NCBI GenBank assembly: GCA_009829735.1
Contig: CM020618.1
Coordinates: 17,779,346 to 17,843,345, forward strand
Length of the DNA stretch: 64,000 nt
Source: Pyropia yezoensis
Taxonomy: Eukaryota; Rhodophyta; Bangiophyceae; Bangiales; Bangiaceae
Direction of reading: 5' to 3'
Under the pieces are notes generated by a model, which was not told where the DNA came from, searched no databases, and was given only the letters and a program-made list of their open reading frames with translations. The position numbers and the translations under genes were made by a program. Shown here one piece after another: positions 20,322 through 30,473 of the stretch (position 1 is the first letter of the stretch; every line of letters begins with the position of its first letter).

Positions 20322-21351
20322 GCTCCCACTCGTCGTCTTCGATCTTATACACTGCCGGTCCTGCAGGGGTGGCTGCAGCAACAGCAGCAGGAGCGCTCTT
20401 GTCCATAGTGATGCCAGCGGCGGCCAGTGCAGCGCGGGCCTTGGCCTGGCGGAACATCTTCGCCTCCTCAGTAAACCGCATCTCAGGTAGGTTGAAAAGT
20501 AAAATAGAGGACCGCTCTTTGAAGGCGTTGAAAATAGCCTCAAGAGCGGCCGTGCTGGCTTTCATCTCCCTGGACATGATCAGCTCCTCAGCCTTTTGCC
20601 GCTTGGCCGCCTTAATGCCCATGGGGCGGCGCTCAAATGGGCGGCCGGCGCGCGGGGACTTGCCTGCCCCAGATGCCCGTCCAGCACCCACCGCACCACC
20701 CGCAGCTCCAATTCCCGCAGCACCACCAGCACCTACAGTGACACCGCCGGCAGTTGCGCTTGCAGCGCCTGCGCCACGTCCAGATCCACTGCCGCTATCC
20801 CCGACATCTGCAGAGTCGTCGTCGTCTTCGCTGTCACTGTCGCTGCTCTCACCACTGGAGAGGCCACAAGCAAAAGCCCCAGCCGCCCCACTCCACTTGT
20901 CGTACCCCCGCATCACCCTCCAGCATGGCACCCACTTCTCCAGGTGGTAGTGTTTGCGCTTGTCCGCCGCAGTGGCTGTCCCGTCAATACGGCGCTGGTG
21001 GGCCTGGATAGCTGCATAGACGGGCTGGCCCTTGCTGTGGGCAAGGGCCCCCAAAATCATCGCCGCCTCGTCCGGGTTGCCAGTCAGGCCCATCCGCTGC
21101 ACGGCCAGCCAGGAGGATGCAAATGCGCTTACCCCCTTCTTGGCCTTGTCCATCACCTTCTTCACCTTCTTCACCGTTCGCGCCACATAGTCCGCATTTC
21201 CCAGCACCGCCTCGTCGTACGCCTCTGACACTGCCGCCCAAAACTCAGCGCTCCTCTGGTCGGTCCCCTTGATGGGGTCGTTGCTCACAGCCAAAAACCC
21301 CTTGCAGAGCACCTCCAGGTCCTCACTCGTCCACCCCCGTTGCGTGCCCAT
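20322..21351 (-). pseudogene. Myb/SANT-like (NAM-associated C-terminal type) gene, cut by the LTR element
   Basis: From ATG 21351 the frame opens with MGTQRGWTSEDLEVLCKGF and GTDQRSAEFWAAVSEAYDE, the trihelix/SANT-like start of plant proteins with a NAM-associated C-terminal domain. It continues with a conserved KWVPCWRVM segment, a Ser/Asp linker (ESSDSDSEDDDD), a Gly/Ala linker and RPMGIKAAKRQKAEE. Proteins of this class include Harbinger-transposon DNA-binding partners and domesticated relatives. The LTR element entered after the codons for DDEWE. Translation now runs into the LTR and stops at 20308-20310 after six foreign residues, while the old 3' part lies beyond the element. The truncated protein keeps the DNA-binding half, so partial function is possible. 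Confidence 0.75.
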
Positions 21352-21388
21352 GTTGCGGGGGCTAGAAGCGCGGCGGGTGCCGCAGGTG

Positions 21389-22123
21389 TCACCCGTCAGG
21401 GCGGCGAGGGCTGTCGTCAGCGTCGCCCCTGCAGGAGTTGGGCGGCGGGGGCGGGCCTCGCGGAGGGAGCGGCGGCGCGGGCGGCGGCGGCGGCGGCGGC
21501 AGTGAGGCCGCCCCCTGATGCGGGTGGTAGCGCTGGTGGTAGCCGCGTCCGTCGTCGTGGTGGCGACTAAACCGCTGCAACGGCGGCGGACGGGAAGGGC
21601 GACGGCCGGCGGGCGGGCCCAAGCTTCTAGGCCCCCCTGCGGGTCGGTAGGTCGGCAACCAGCCGTCGCGGGTGCGCTGCCGCTGCGGCGGCGGCAGGTA
21701 CTCGTCGTTGGGAGGGGGGGGCGGGGGCGGCCAACCGTTCTCGTCGTCAGCGTCCTCGTAGTAGCGTTGCGGGGGAGGCGGGGGGGGGCGATCGAAGCCG
21801 CCCCGACCGCGGTCCAGCTCCCAGAGAAGGCGGCGCGCCGGCGCCCACGAGGATGCGGGGTAGGGAGGAGGGCTGCGACGATGAGGCGGTGGTGAGCGGC
21901 GGGGATCGGCGGGTCCCGCCCCTGAAGAAAGCCACAGCGGGCGCGCCGGCGTCTGGCAGGGGCACACATAGCCCATGTGGCAATGGCAGGGGCAAAAGGG
22001 GGGGGGCGGGGGCGGGGGGCCACCCCAACGGCCCCACTTATCCGCGTAGGGGCCGCGGGGGTCTCGCAGCGGCCGCTTGCCGCTCGCGGCGTACCGGCCG
22101 CCGTCGTCGTAACGGTGGTTCAT
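21389..22123 (-). CDS. Proline-rich ORF just upstream of the Myb-like gene, one frame off
   Basis: 244 residues from the ATG at 22123. The composition looks protein-like rather than random: MNHRYDDGGRYAASGKRP, a Cys/His patch (FCPCHCHMGYVCPCQ), several runs of 6-8 prolines, RYYEDADDENGW and HHDDGRGYHQRYHPHQ. It stops only 37 bases before the ATG of the Myb-like gene, in a frame shifted by one base. No GT-AG intron fits the short gap. It may be the N-terminal part of the same gene separated by a frameshift or sequencing error (homopolymers are common here), or a separate upstream ORF. No family recognised. Confidence 0.45.
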   Translation of the reverse strand: MNHRYDDGGRYAASGKRPLRDPRGPYADKWGRWGGPPPPPPPFCPCHCHMGYVCPCQTPARPLWLSSGAGPADPRRSPPPHRRSPPPYPASSWAPARRLLWELDRGRGGFDRPPPPPPQRYYEDADDENGWPPPPPPPNDEYLPPPQRQRTRDGWLPTYRPAGGPRSLGPPAGRRPSRPPPLQRFSRHHDDGRGYHQRYHPHQGAASLPPPPPPPAPPLPPRGPPPPPNSCRGDADDSPRRPDG

Positions 22124-22439
22124 GGCGGGCGGGAAGGGTCGGTGGTGGTGGTGTGCGTGCGTGACGGCGCGCGGGAGAGGGCAGCGAGCCCCGCACCCGG
22201 TGAAGCCAGGAAGGGCTCGCACGCGGGAAAGAAATGAGCGCGCGGGCAGGTTGGCGCGGGCGGGAAGGGGACGGTGACCACGGCGAAGGGAAACGGGTCG
22301 GGCTTGCCGCGCAGGACGGCGTGCCACCCCCCGACTCAAATCGGGGGGCGGCGCCCCCCCCCCTCTGACCATGTTGCACGGGGGGGGCGCGCTTGGTGCA
22401 AACGCCACCACCCCCACCCCCCCCCTGAGAACGCGATCC

Positions 22440-22995
22440 AGGGGGGTGCCCCCCCTCTCAGGTCCGGGTGGGTGGGGGGGCACCCCCCACCCCTCCTGCC
22501 CTATTCAGGGGGGGGGGGCACAGCGCGACCCACGTTGCAATCCACGCACCCCCCCCCCGGAGGCGCTCTCTCGCGCCACCCCGCCCGCCCCCCCGCCAAT
22601 CGGCCGCCCCCTCGTCCCGCGGGGTGTCTCCCCCCCTCACAATCTAGCGTTGGGCGGGGGGGGAGCCGCCCCTCACGTCACCTGCCCTGTTCAGGGTGAG
22701 GGGGGACAGCGCGACACACCATCTAACCTACGCACCCCCCCCCCCTGAAGTGCCCTCCCGCGCACCCCCCCCGCCCTCCCGGCAATTCGGTGCCCTCCCG
22801 CCAGTCCGGCGCCCCCTCGTCCCGCCGAGTGTCCTCCCCCCCTCGAACCAAGCGCTGGGCGTGGGAGGGCGCTCCCCACGCCTCCTGCACACTTCAGGGG
22901 GGGGGGGGCACAGCGCCGTCCACCATCCAGCACGCACACCCCCCCCCCCGGAGCCCCCCCCCCCGCCCCCCCCCCCCCCACCCGCCAGTCCGGCG
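22440..22995. repeat. GC-rich tandem satellite, about 3 units of 186-203 bp
   Basis: A landmark of the form CCTGCCCT.TTCAGGG or CCTGCACACTTCAGGG recurs at 22495, 22681 and 22884. Each is followed by a G-run, ACAGCGC, a C-run with GGAG or TGAAG, and CGCCCCCTCGTCC. The spacing is 186 and 203 bp. A partial, more diverged unit may precede at 22310-22440. C- and G-runs of 8-14 bases make frames on both strands long but meaningless. Confidence 0.8.
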
Positions 22996-25225
22996 CCCCC
23001 TGGTCCTGCCAATCAGGCGGGTGGATCGCCCAAACCCCCCCCACCACCACGCACGGAAGGGGGCGGCCGCCAAACGAGTCTTCTGCGCGCCCGCGCTCAG
23101 CAACGACTCCCTCGAAGCCGGCCACCCTCCCGCTGGCCGCAGACGGTGGGTTTTGTGGCGCGGGGGGCGAGACATCCCCCGCCCAGGCGCTGTAGGCACA
23201 CGTGGGGCCGATCTCGTGGGAGCGAGCCCCCCCTCCCCTTCGCCCCCCCCCCCGCCCGCCTCAGGTCGACGACCCGGCGGCGCCAGACGCTCCCGGGAAA
23301 GCGTCCAGGCGCCAACGGGAGGCGCCCAAGCGAAGGCGTACGCCGCCACTCCCGCGTCGCGCCACACAGTTGGCCAGTGGGCGAGCTCCATGCACCCCTG
23401 TGGATGCGCGGAGCACACACGATAGGAGTGCGGGGGCGTTGACAGCGCGGCGCTGTGGTCGCCACTGCCCGGCAGCCGCTCAGGAGACGAGCCTGTGCGC
23501 CACACACGCACGCTTCAACGCCTGCTGGAAACGATCACGAAAAATCTCCCAGGGACTGGGGGCGTGGAGGACCATGCTCGGCCACGCGCCACCAATGGCA
23601 GGCGTCGGCGGGCTGCCATCGCTGAGGTTGGGATTCACATGCACGCCAACAGGGGGACGTGGCCCGCCACGGCTGCGTCGTGTCACGCTGAGGGCTCCGT
23701 TTTAAGAAAATTGACCAGCGACGACCGCCTCTCGATCGCCTATGATCGCCCATGACCGGCTAGGATCGCGCGTGATCACCGACGTGTCACGCCATACAGC
23801 CATGCACCGAGCGACGATTGCGCTTCGAAAGCCGGTCGATTGACAGCGTGCACTCGATACACGCAACACGCCAGGCAGCCAGGTTTTACATTTTAAAAAA
23901 AAAGGGAAAACAGTGGAACGTCGCTATGTGTGTCGGTGCCCAATCGTATACCGCCCGTTGACGCCGTTCTACACAAGTCCATCCGAAGCGGTTGGGGCAC
24001 CAGGTTTGTAAATGGGCACTCCACTCACAGGCCGCCACGTGCCATACGTGGCATCCTAGAATGTATATTTGGGGCGTTGGGATGGACGTGGTTAGCTGTA
24101 CTCTCAAGCACGCCCTCGAAAGTTCATCCCGCCCTGCACGCCCCAAGACATTTACACAATTTTACCAGACGAGTGCAAATTATGAAGAAGCTCTGCCACC
24201 ATGGACGGTTGCTTCAGGTGGTTGCTTGGGTCGCGCCGGACTCCTTCTGTCAGAATCGGGCACACTGGCTGCAGTCACTCGTGGCGGCGCCCGTGGAGCA
24301 CACATGCCTGGTCTGGCCCCCACTGCGCCATGAAAGCGAGAAAGCAGACAGCCACGTCCGGTGCGACTGCCTCGAAGGCCTTACGACAAGCACGGCATGT
24401 GCGTGAGCTGAGCGCAGGCATTCCTGGACTGGATGCACGTAGCATTGCTCCTCCCGGTATACAGATCTGGATGGCCTCTGTGGCTGGGCCCTTGACAACC
24501 ATTTTAATTAGGGCTTCATTGCGCGATGCGAAGTATCAGAAAGTATGCAAGTCTATTCAAAGTACGATCCCGCTCTAGTGCACGCCTCGAAATCTCGGGC
24601 GTGCAGGCGTGACACGCCTTAAAACACGCCTAATACCGCCCGGGACGTGCAGCTTAGTGCACGCCGTGGGCGTGCAGCACATGCCTAACACTGGTTGTTC
24701 CGTGCTGCGACGTTAAACCAGAGAGGACCCGTTGATTCTGCAGAAAACCTGCTGGAAATGAAATCTACTTTGGCATGCTATTTCATCCAAAGAACCCGTC
24801 TACTCAATTCCAGAACAAGTTGTATTCGTTATCTGGAGGTGCGACTGTTTGCGGGCGCTCGCCGGCGTTCTCGAGACTGGCGAGGTCGCCACCGAAGCGC
24901 CATCCGCCGCCCGCCCTCATCGGAAACCAGGACTGGGCAGACTGCAGAGTCGCAGGCGCTGGTCGGCCACTGCCTGCAGCACCTACGTTGCTTCCCTCTG
25001 CGACGCGCTGCCTTGCCCCCCTCCCCCCCCGCTCCACTCCGCCCTGGCTCGCCAGCTTCTTCCCTCTCACCCCTCTCAAACTGGTTGCGCTAGCACATTC
25101 GCGCGCTCCGTCCGACCTCGTCCTCGGCGCCCCGCCCTGTTCTCCTTTTTTTTTGTCCCTCGTGCGCCCCTCCCGCCCCTCTCTTTGTCTGCGCCCCTTC
25201 CCTGCCGTGCTTGCCTCTTGGCGCA
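22996..25225. other. Intergenic DNA upstream of DXR
   Basis: No gene is recognised in 2.2 kb. Composition changes from very GC-rich (to ~23500) to mixed. At 23732-23780 a GATCGCC-like word recurs several times, and at 24577-24690 there is a cluster of inverted repeats listed separately. The last 200 bp before the DXR start are pyrimidine-rich, probably its leader and promoter. Confidence 0.5.
24577..24690. repeat. Cluster of short inverted repeats built on GGCGTG/CACGCC
   Basis: The word TAGTGCACGCC occurs twice (about 24577 and 24652), each time followed within 20 bp by GGCGTGCAG, giving hairpin-capable arms. Between them lies the palindrome AGGCGTGACACGCCT. I recognise no known element. 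Confidence 0.55.
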
Positions 25226-26755
25226 ATGGCCACTCCTGCTCCCGCTTTTGTGGGCGCTCCAGCGGCATCCGTATCGGCCACCGCGCTTGGCCGGTCGTGT
25301 AGCTGGTCTCCCCCGCCGCGGCACGGCCTCTGGGGGGGAGCGCACTCCCTCCGTGGCACACCCGTCCCCGCTGCCATGTCTTCTGGTCGTGCTGCTGCTG
25401 CTGCTGCCGCTGCCGCGGCCGCCGCCGCTGCCGCTGCTGGTGCTGGTCCACCCGCCATCGCCTTCCCGCTTCGGATGGCTGCCGCAACGGGCGCCGCCGC
25501 GGGCGCCGCGGCGCCAGTCAACACGGACGCCTCGGCGCGGCAGACGTTGGAGCGGGCGCTATCGGGGTTGGCGCTGAAGAAGCGGATTACTCTGCTGGGC
25601 TCAACCGGCTCCATTGGCACCCAGACGCTGGACATTGTCGCCGCATGCCCCGACGCGTTTAGCATTGTGGGCCTCGCGGCGGGCGGCAACGTGGACCTCC
25701 TTGTGGAGCAGGCCGTCCTGTTCCGGCCCGCGATCGTGGCCATCCGGGACGCGTCCAAGTATGGCGCTCTGCGCGCCGCCCTGACCGACGCTGGCGTGAC
25801 GTGCGAGGTGGTGGCGGGCGAGGAGGGCGTCGTGGCGGTTGCGGCGTACGGGGACGCCGACGTGGTGGTGACAGGCATTGTGGGGGTGGCGGGTCTGCAG
25901 CCGACGCTGGCGGCCATCCGGGCGGGGAAGGATATTGCGTTGGCAAACAAGGAGACTCTCATTGCAGGTGGACCCGTCGTGCTGCCCCTCCTTAAGGAGC
26001 ACGGCGTGACGATGACACCGGCCGACTCTGAGCACTCGGCCATCTTCCAGTGCCTGCAGGGCGCGCCCGCTGACTCGCTGTCCAAGGTCATTCTCACCGC
26101 ATCAGGGGGGGCGTTCCGGGACTGGAATGCAGCGGATCTGGAAAAGGTACAGCTGTCAGACGCTCTTAAGCACCCCAACTGGTCGATGGGTGCCAAAATC
26201 ACCATTGACTCGGCGACGATGATGAACAAGGGCCTCGAGGTCATTGAGGCGCATTACCTGTTTGGCGCCGCCTACGATGACATTGACATTGTCGTCCATC
26301 CTCAATCGATTGTGCACTCCATGGTGGAGATGGCCGACACGTCAGTAATCGCGCAGCTGGGGTGGCCCGACATGCGGCTGCCGCTTCTCTACGCCATTGC
26401 CTGGCCGGCGCGGGTGTCCATGCCGTACGAGCGGCTGGACCTGGTCAAGGTCGGCGCTCTCACTTTCCGCGCCCCCGACCATGCCAAGTACCCGTGCATT
26501 GAGCTGGCCTATGCGGCTGGCCGGCTTGGCGGCTCGGCCACGGCTGTGATCAATGCGGCCAATGAGGCGGCAGTGGAGCTGTTCCGGCAAGACAAGGTGC
26601 ACTACTTGGCCATCCCCAAGCTGATTGAGGCCACTTTGGACGCCCACCGGTCAGACTGGCTTGCCAATCCTTCCCTGGACGATATCGTCGCGTTGGACTC
26701 ATACGCGCGGACGGTGGTAAATGGGTTTGTGGATGCTGGTCGGTACCTCAAGTAG
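25226..26755 (+). CDS. DXR: 1-deoxy-D-xylulose 5-phosphate reductoisomerase, plastid MEP pathway
   Basis: Single exon, 509 residues from the first ATG of the frame. DXR converts DXP to MEP with NADPH, the committed step of plastid isoprenoid synthesis. The first ~105 residues are a Ser/Ala/Arg-rich leader with a 16-alanine run, consistent with a transit peptide; bacterial DXR is about 400 residues. The NADPH site [13 protein letters not shown] starts at residue 125. The metal- and substrate-binding block includes [11 protein letters not shown] (K at about 242) and [11 protein letters not shown], followed by [33 protein letters not shown] in two adjacent parts, and [11 protein letters not shown]. 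The C-terminal [10 protein letters not shown] segment and helical domain are intact. The next gene lies tail to tail 302 bp downstream. Confidence 0.97.
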   Translation: MATPAPAFVGAPAASVSATALGRSCSWSPPPRHGLWGGAHSLRGTPVPAAMSSGRAAAAAAAAAAAAAAAAGAGPPAIAFPLRMAAATGAAAGAAAPVNTDASARQTLERALSGLALKKRITLLGSTGSIGTQTLDIVAACPDAFSIVGLAAGGNVDLLVEQAVLFRPAIVAIRDASKYGALRAALTDAGVTCEVVAGEEGVVAVAAYGDADVVVTGIVGVAGLQPTLAAIRAGKDIALANKETLIAGGPVVLPLLKEHGVTMTPADSEHSAIFQCLQGAPADSLSKVILTASGGAFRDWNAADLEKVQLSDALKHPNWSMGAKITIDSATMMNKGLEVIEAHYLFGAAYDDIDIVVHPQSIVHSMVEMADTSVIAQLGWPDMRLPLLYAIAWPARVSMPYERLDLVKVGALTFRAPDHAKYPCIELAYAAGRLGGSATAVINAANEAAVELFRQDKVHYLAIPKLIEATLDAHRSDWLANPSLDDIVALDSYARTVVNGFVDAGRYLK

Positions 26756-27057
26756 GGGGGGGCGCCCGCGGTGCACTCCCACCCCCACGTCATCCGCTGG
26801 TGCTGCCATCATTCTCTCTTTTTTCGTCTGTGGGCTGCAAATTTCCTCGTTTTGTTCCAACCCTGCCTCTCTCTTCTTTGCAGCCATGTCCGTCGTTTTC
26901 TGCTCTATATGACAGGGCTGCTGCACAAAAAGGCAGCTGCCACCCAACAATGGGCAAAAACTGGAAGACCAGCACAAACTCCAGACCAAACGGAGGTAGA
27001 GGAGGATCCGCGCGAGACGAGAGAGTAATAGCTGGCCGATGCACCATCCCCGAAACC

Positions 27058-29741
27058 TCATTCCGGATGTGGTCGCTTGACGCCCACAACCACAGGCTCA
27101 TTTGCCGCGTTGGTCGCCGTTGCGGGTGCCGCCGCCGTCGCCGCCGCGTCAATGACTACCTTGGCTGCGTCGAGCGCCTGCGTAATGTCTGCCACGAGGT
27201 CCACCGCATCTTCAATGCCCACAGACAACCGCACCATGCCTGCATGTCCTCAATGTGCCAGATTGGGCAAGGCCACAAAACCAAGCAGAGAACCAAGCAG
27301 GGCAATGGGTGGCAAACAAGGGAGCGCACAACGTCAGCAAGCGAACACTACCATTGCCGCGGAGCTGCAAACGGCCTCACCCAGGGTCCACATCGACACA
27401 ATGCGAGCTGCACTCAGCAAATGAAGCACGACACGGGGATTGCATTCATCCCAAGCTTGTTCCCCACCTGACCTGTCTCCACTTTCTCAACGTACCGTCA
27501 TCAATCCCCAGCTCAGCCCGCACTGCCGGTGGCAGTGCCGCATGCGTCATCAATGCCGGGTGTTCCACAAGGCTCTCCACCCCCCCCAGGCTCACCGCCA
27601 AGGTAACTACCGATAGAGCGCCGAGGAAGGCGCATGCCGCAGGAAGCCCCCCATCCAGCCAAAAAGTCATCATCCCCCCTCCCCCCCGCATTTGCGCGAC
27701 CGCAATATCGTACGACGGGTGGCTGGGAAGCCCTGGGTAGAGCACCCGCCGAACCGCCGGGTGCGCCTCGACCGCCGCCGCCACCGCGGCACCGTTAGCG
27801 CCGTGTGCGGCCATGCGGAGGCCAAGCGTCTTCATCCCGCGGCTGGCCAGAAAGCAGTCGAAAGGCGACGGCACACCGCCCATGTTGACCTGCAGGTGCC
27901 GCAGGCGGGTCGCCAGCGCCGCGTCAGACGTGACGAGAGCGCCCATGACCAGGTCCGAGTGGCCGCCAATATACTTGGAGACGGAGTGAAACACCACGTC
28001 CGCGCCCAGCGCCAAAGGGGACTGCAGATAAGGCGACGCAAAAGTGTTGTCCACCACCAGCACCGCCCCGACGGCGTGGGCCGCGGCCGCCACCACTTCG
28101 ATAGACGTGATCTTCATCGTCGGGTTGGTAGGCGTCTCGAGCCAAACCAGGCGCGTCGTCGGGCGGATGGCCGCGGCCAACGCGCCAGGAGCGGACATAT
28201 CGCAAAACGTAAAGTTGAGGCCCATCGGCGTCGCGATGCGCCTGAGAAGAGCAAAACCCAAACCGAGGCGGGCGGGGGGGGAACAGCACAACACAAAGAC
28301 AACGACACATACCCGCGAGCGATGCGTTAGACACAAATCACATGGCTGCGCGCTCCTGCATTGGAGGCGAGAGCTGCACCGGCGGGTGAGTGGCGAGGCG
28401 CAGGAGAAGCACGGTCGTGAGTCAAAACAGGCATGCACCCGCTCCAACGGCGTACTCCTAGGTGCACAGGAGGGCGAGAGCGGGAAAGGAAGCGCAAGCG
28501 TGGCAAGAGACACGTCCCCCATTCCAATCGCCCTCACTGTGCACATACGGTGCAGCAGGACGCCGGCTGGGACGCACACCTCGCCGCAGCAAAACCGAGG
28601 GCAATACTCGGGCGGTACGTACGTAAAATATTGCTGCGTGCCCGCGTAAACGTCATCGATGGAGACGACGTGATCTCCCGCCTTGAGAGTGTGCATCATG
28701 GTCACGGTGGCGGCCTGGCCACTGGAAAAAGCAAACCCATCTGCGCAGCCCATTCCACATTGCCACCAGGAGACATACAGTCAGCCGCCACAGGCAACAA
28801 AGCAAGGCCAACCACAGAAACCAGCAATTCCAGTGGAGCATCAACGAGAGCGTCAGTGGCAGAACAACAAGGTCACACCCAAAAAATACAAGGGGAAAAG
28901 AGGGGCAGGAAGAGGATTCAAGGAAAAATAAGACGCGGTGCAGATACCGGCGGGTGGACAAGAATGGGTCCACCGCACAACGCGGCAGCGAACAGGTGGG
29001 ACACCACACAGCGCAACGCCCGCCAGCGAGCACGCAACGTACGCTTGCCGCCCTCAAGGGACGCCAGGCACGCCTCAAAGCCATCTCGGTTTGGGTTGCT
29101 CAGCCTGCTGTACATGTGATCCTTCTTCACTAGCCCGGGCATGGCAAATGCTGCACCACCACCCCAAAAAGGCCATCCCAGCAAGCAGCATCAACAGCAA
29201 GCTACCCCAAAAGAACCGTCAGACGCTGCACACACCCCCACACCGGCCCATTCTTTGCATTTTCTTTGCCGCCCGCCCGCCTCCAACAGCAGGGATTCGC
29301 ACACTTCATACGTCGACGCTCTGTCGGGCCCCACCAGCGAGCCTCAACGACGGACACTCTCCCCTCCTCACGTGTCGCCTGCTGTCTCCCCTACGTACTT
29401 CGACCACCACTCGCTACCCCATCACTCCCTCCTGCACCTCCCCACCCACCCATCCCCCCACCACCCAGCCCCCGTCCCGGCCACGCTTGCAACGTACTCG
29501 AGCTGAGCGAAATCGGCGGTACTACCGCCCCACTCCCCGCGTCAGGCGGGCAGCCAACGTGGATGGCGCGAGTAGCGAAGCCCAGCAACGGCACTGCCGC
29601 CGTCGCCGCGGCGGGGGCAGCAGCGGCATTCGCCGCACACCCGCCGCCTGCGTCGGCGGCGGTCACGGCGGCGGCGGGGGCGTCGACCAATGCCACCACC
29701 ACGGGGGAGTTGGCGGCGCCATTAGCCACAGCACCGTTCAT
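27058..29741 (-). CDS. Cystathionine gamma-lyase/synthase family PLP enzyme
   Basis: Five exons, 29741-29498, 29150-29043, 28740-28623, 28241-27496 and 27239-27058, join in phase to 465 residues. The four introns (347, 302, 381, 256 bp) all start GTACGT. After an ~50-residue Ala-rich leader come FATRAIHVG, VVPPISLSSTF, MYSRLSNPNRDGFE, FAFSSGQAATVTMMH, WLETPTNPTMKI, DNTFASPYLQSPL and the PLP lysine in SVSKYIGGHSD. The C-terminal part is SLGGVESLVEHPALMTHA, then VRLSVGIEDAVDL. These features define the Cys/Met-metabolism PLP family; the end region is closest to cystathionine gamma-lyase, which splits cystathionine to cysteine, but gamma-synthase cannot be excluded by eye. The leader could be a targeting peptide. 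The tail extends ~30 residues past the usual end. Confidence 0.92.
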
Positions 29742-30341
29742 GGCGCGCGCACCCGTTTCCGCGCAGGGCCTGCGGTCCAGACGGCGGCAAGCGTCGGGGG
29801 CGGCAGCAGCGGGGGCGGCGGCGGCCGCGGCGGCAGCGGGGGCGACGGAGCGCGCGTTATGACACTGCCGAAGCCTGGGCGCGGGCGTGACCGCGGTGGT
29901 AAGAGGCAGCGTCCAGAGGGAAGTCCGGTCTGTGGTAGGGAAGTGGAGACGGGGGCTCGACACAACGAGCGTCAACAGGCGCTACTCACCGCACTCTACC
30001 CCGCTTCACCCCCCATATGCCTGCAGCACCCTCCTTGCGTCTCGAGTGATGCTTTGCGGCAAGGCAAACGCAGCTTGGGCACGCGCCCAGCTGCGCTCTC
30101 TTCCAGCTGGGAACCCCCTGTGCCCGTGCCAAGGCCACCGTCACGGCATGGATGCGTGGGAGGGCGGGGGCTTCCACTCGCCGAAAAGGTCGAACGCAAA
30201 TGTATGGCCCGGTGCATCTCTCGCGCGCTGACAGAAGAACAAGTGCAGCATTAGTAACAAACCGGATGACGTTGAATGGGAATTGTTTTTCTGACCGGCG
30301 GGGCACCCAAAACCCCTGCTGATCTCCGGGACCACCATCAG
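29742..30341. other. Intergenic, promoter side of the cystathionine gamma-lyase gene
   Basis: 600 bp without a recognised gene. The first ~170 bp are GCG/GGC-rich; the rest is mixed. The lyase promoter should be here. Confidence 0.45.
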
Positions 30342-30473
30342 GGTGGGGTTGTGTTGAAAGTTTCAAGGTGGGGTTGGGTTGTGCTCGCACCTGAATGCAC
30401 GAGCGTTGCGCGTGTCATCTGGTCATCTGGCCCATTGCCCATGTCTGTTGAACGCACAGGGTGGGGTTGGGTT
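30342..30473 (+). repeat. Dispersed ~135-bp repeat, copy 1
   Basis: Contains GTGGGGTTGTGTTGAAA, then GGTGGGGTTGGGTTGTGCT, a well-kept 36-base block starting GCACCTG.ATGCA and ending CGTGTCATCTGG, a variable middle, and a closing CACAGGGTGGGGTTGGGTT. The reverse complement of the same structure is found at 36933-37068. Confidence 0.8.

Noticed and set aside
22274-23442. Plus- and minus-strand frames of 140-250 codons
   Set aside because: They follow the tandem satellite and C-runs; residues are Pro/Arg/Ala only and change with each repeat unit.
30342-30473. GGGTTGGGTT blocks as telomeric repeats
   Set aside because: They are single blocks separated by unrelated sequence, not an array, and the same arrangement recurs at another internal site.
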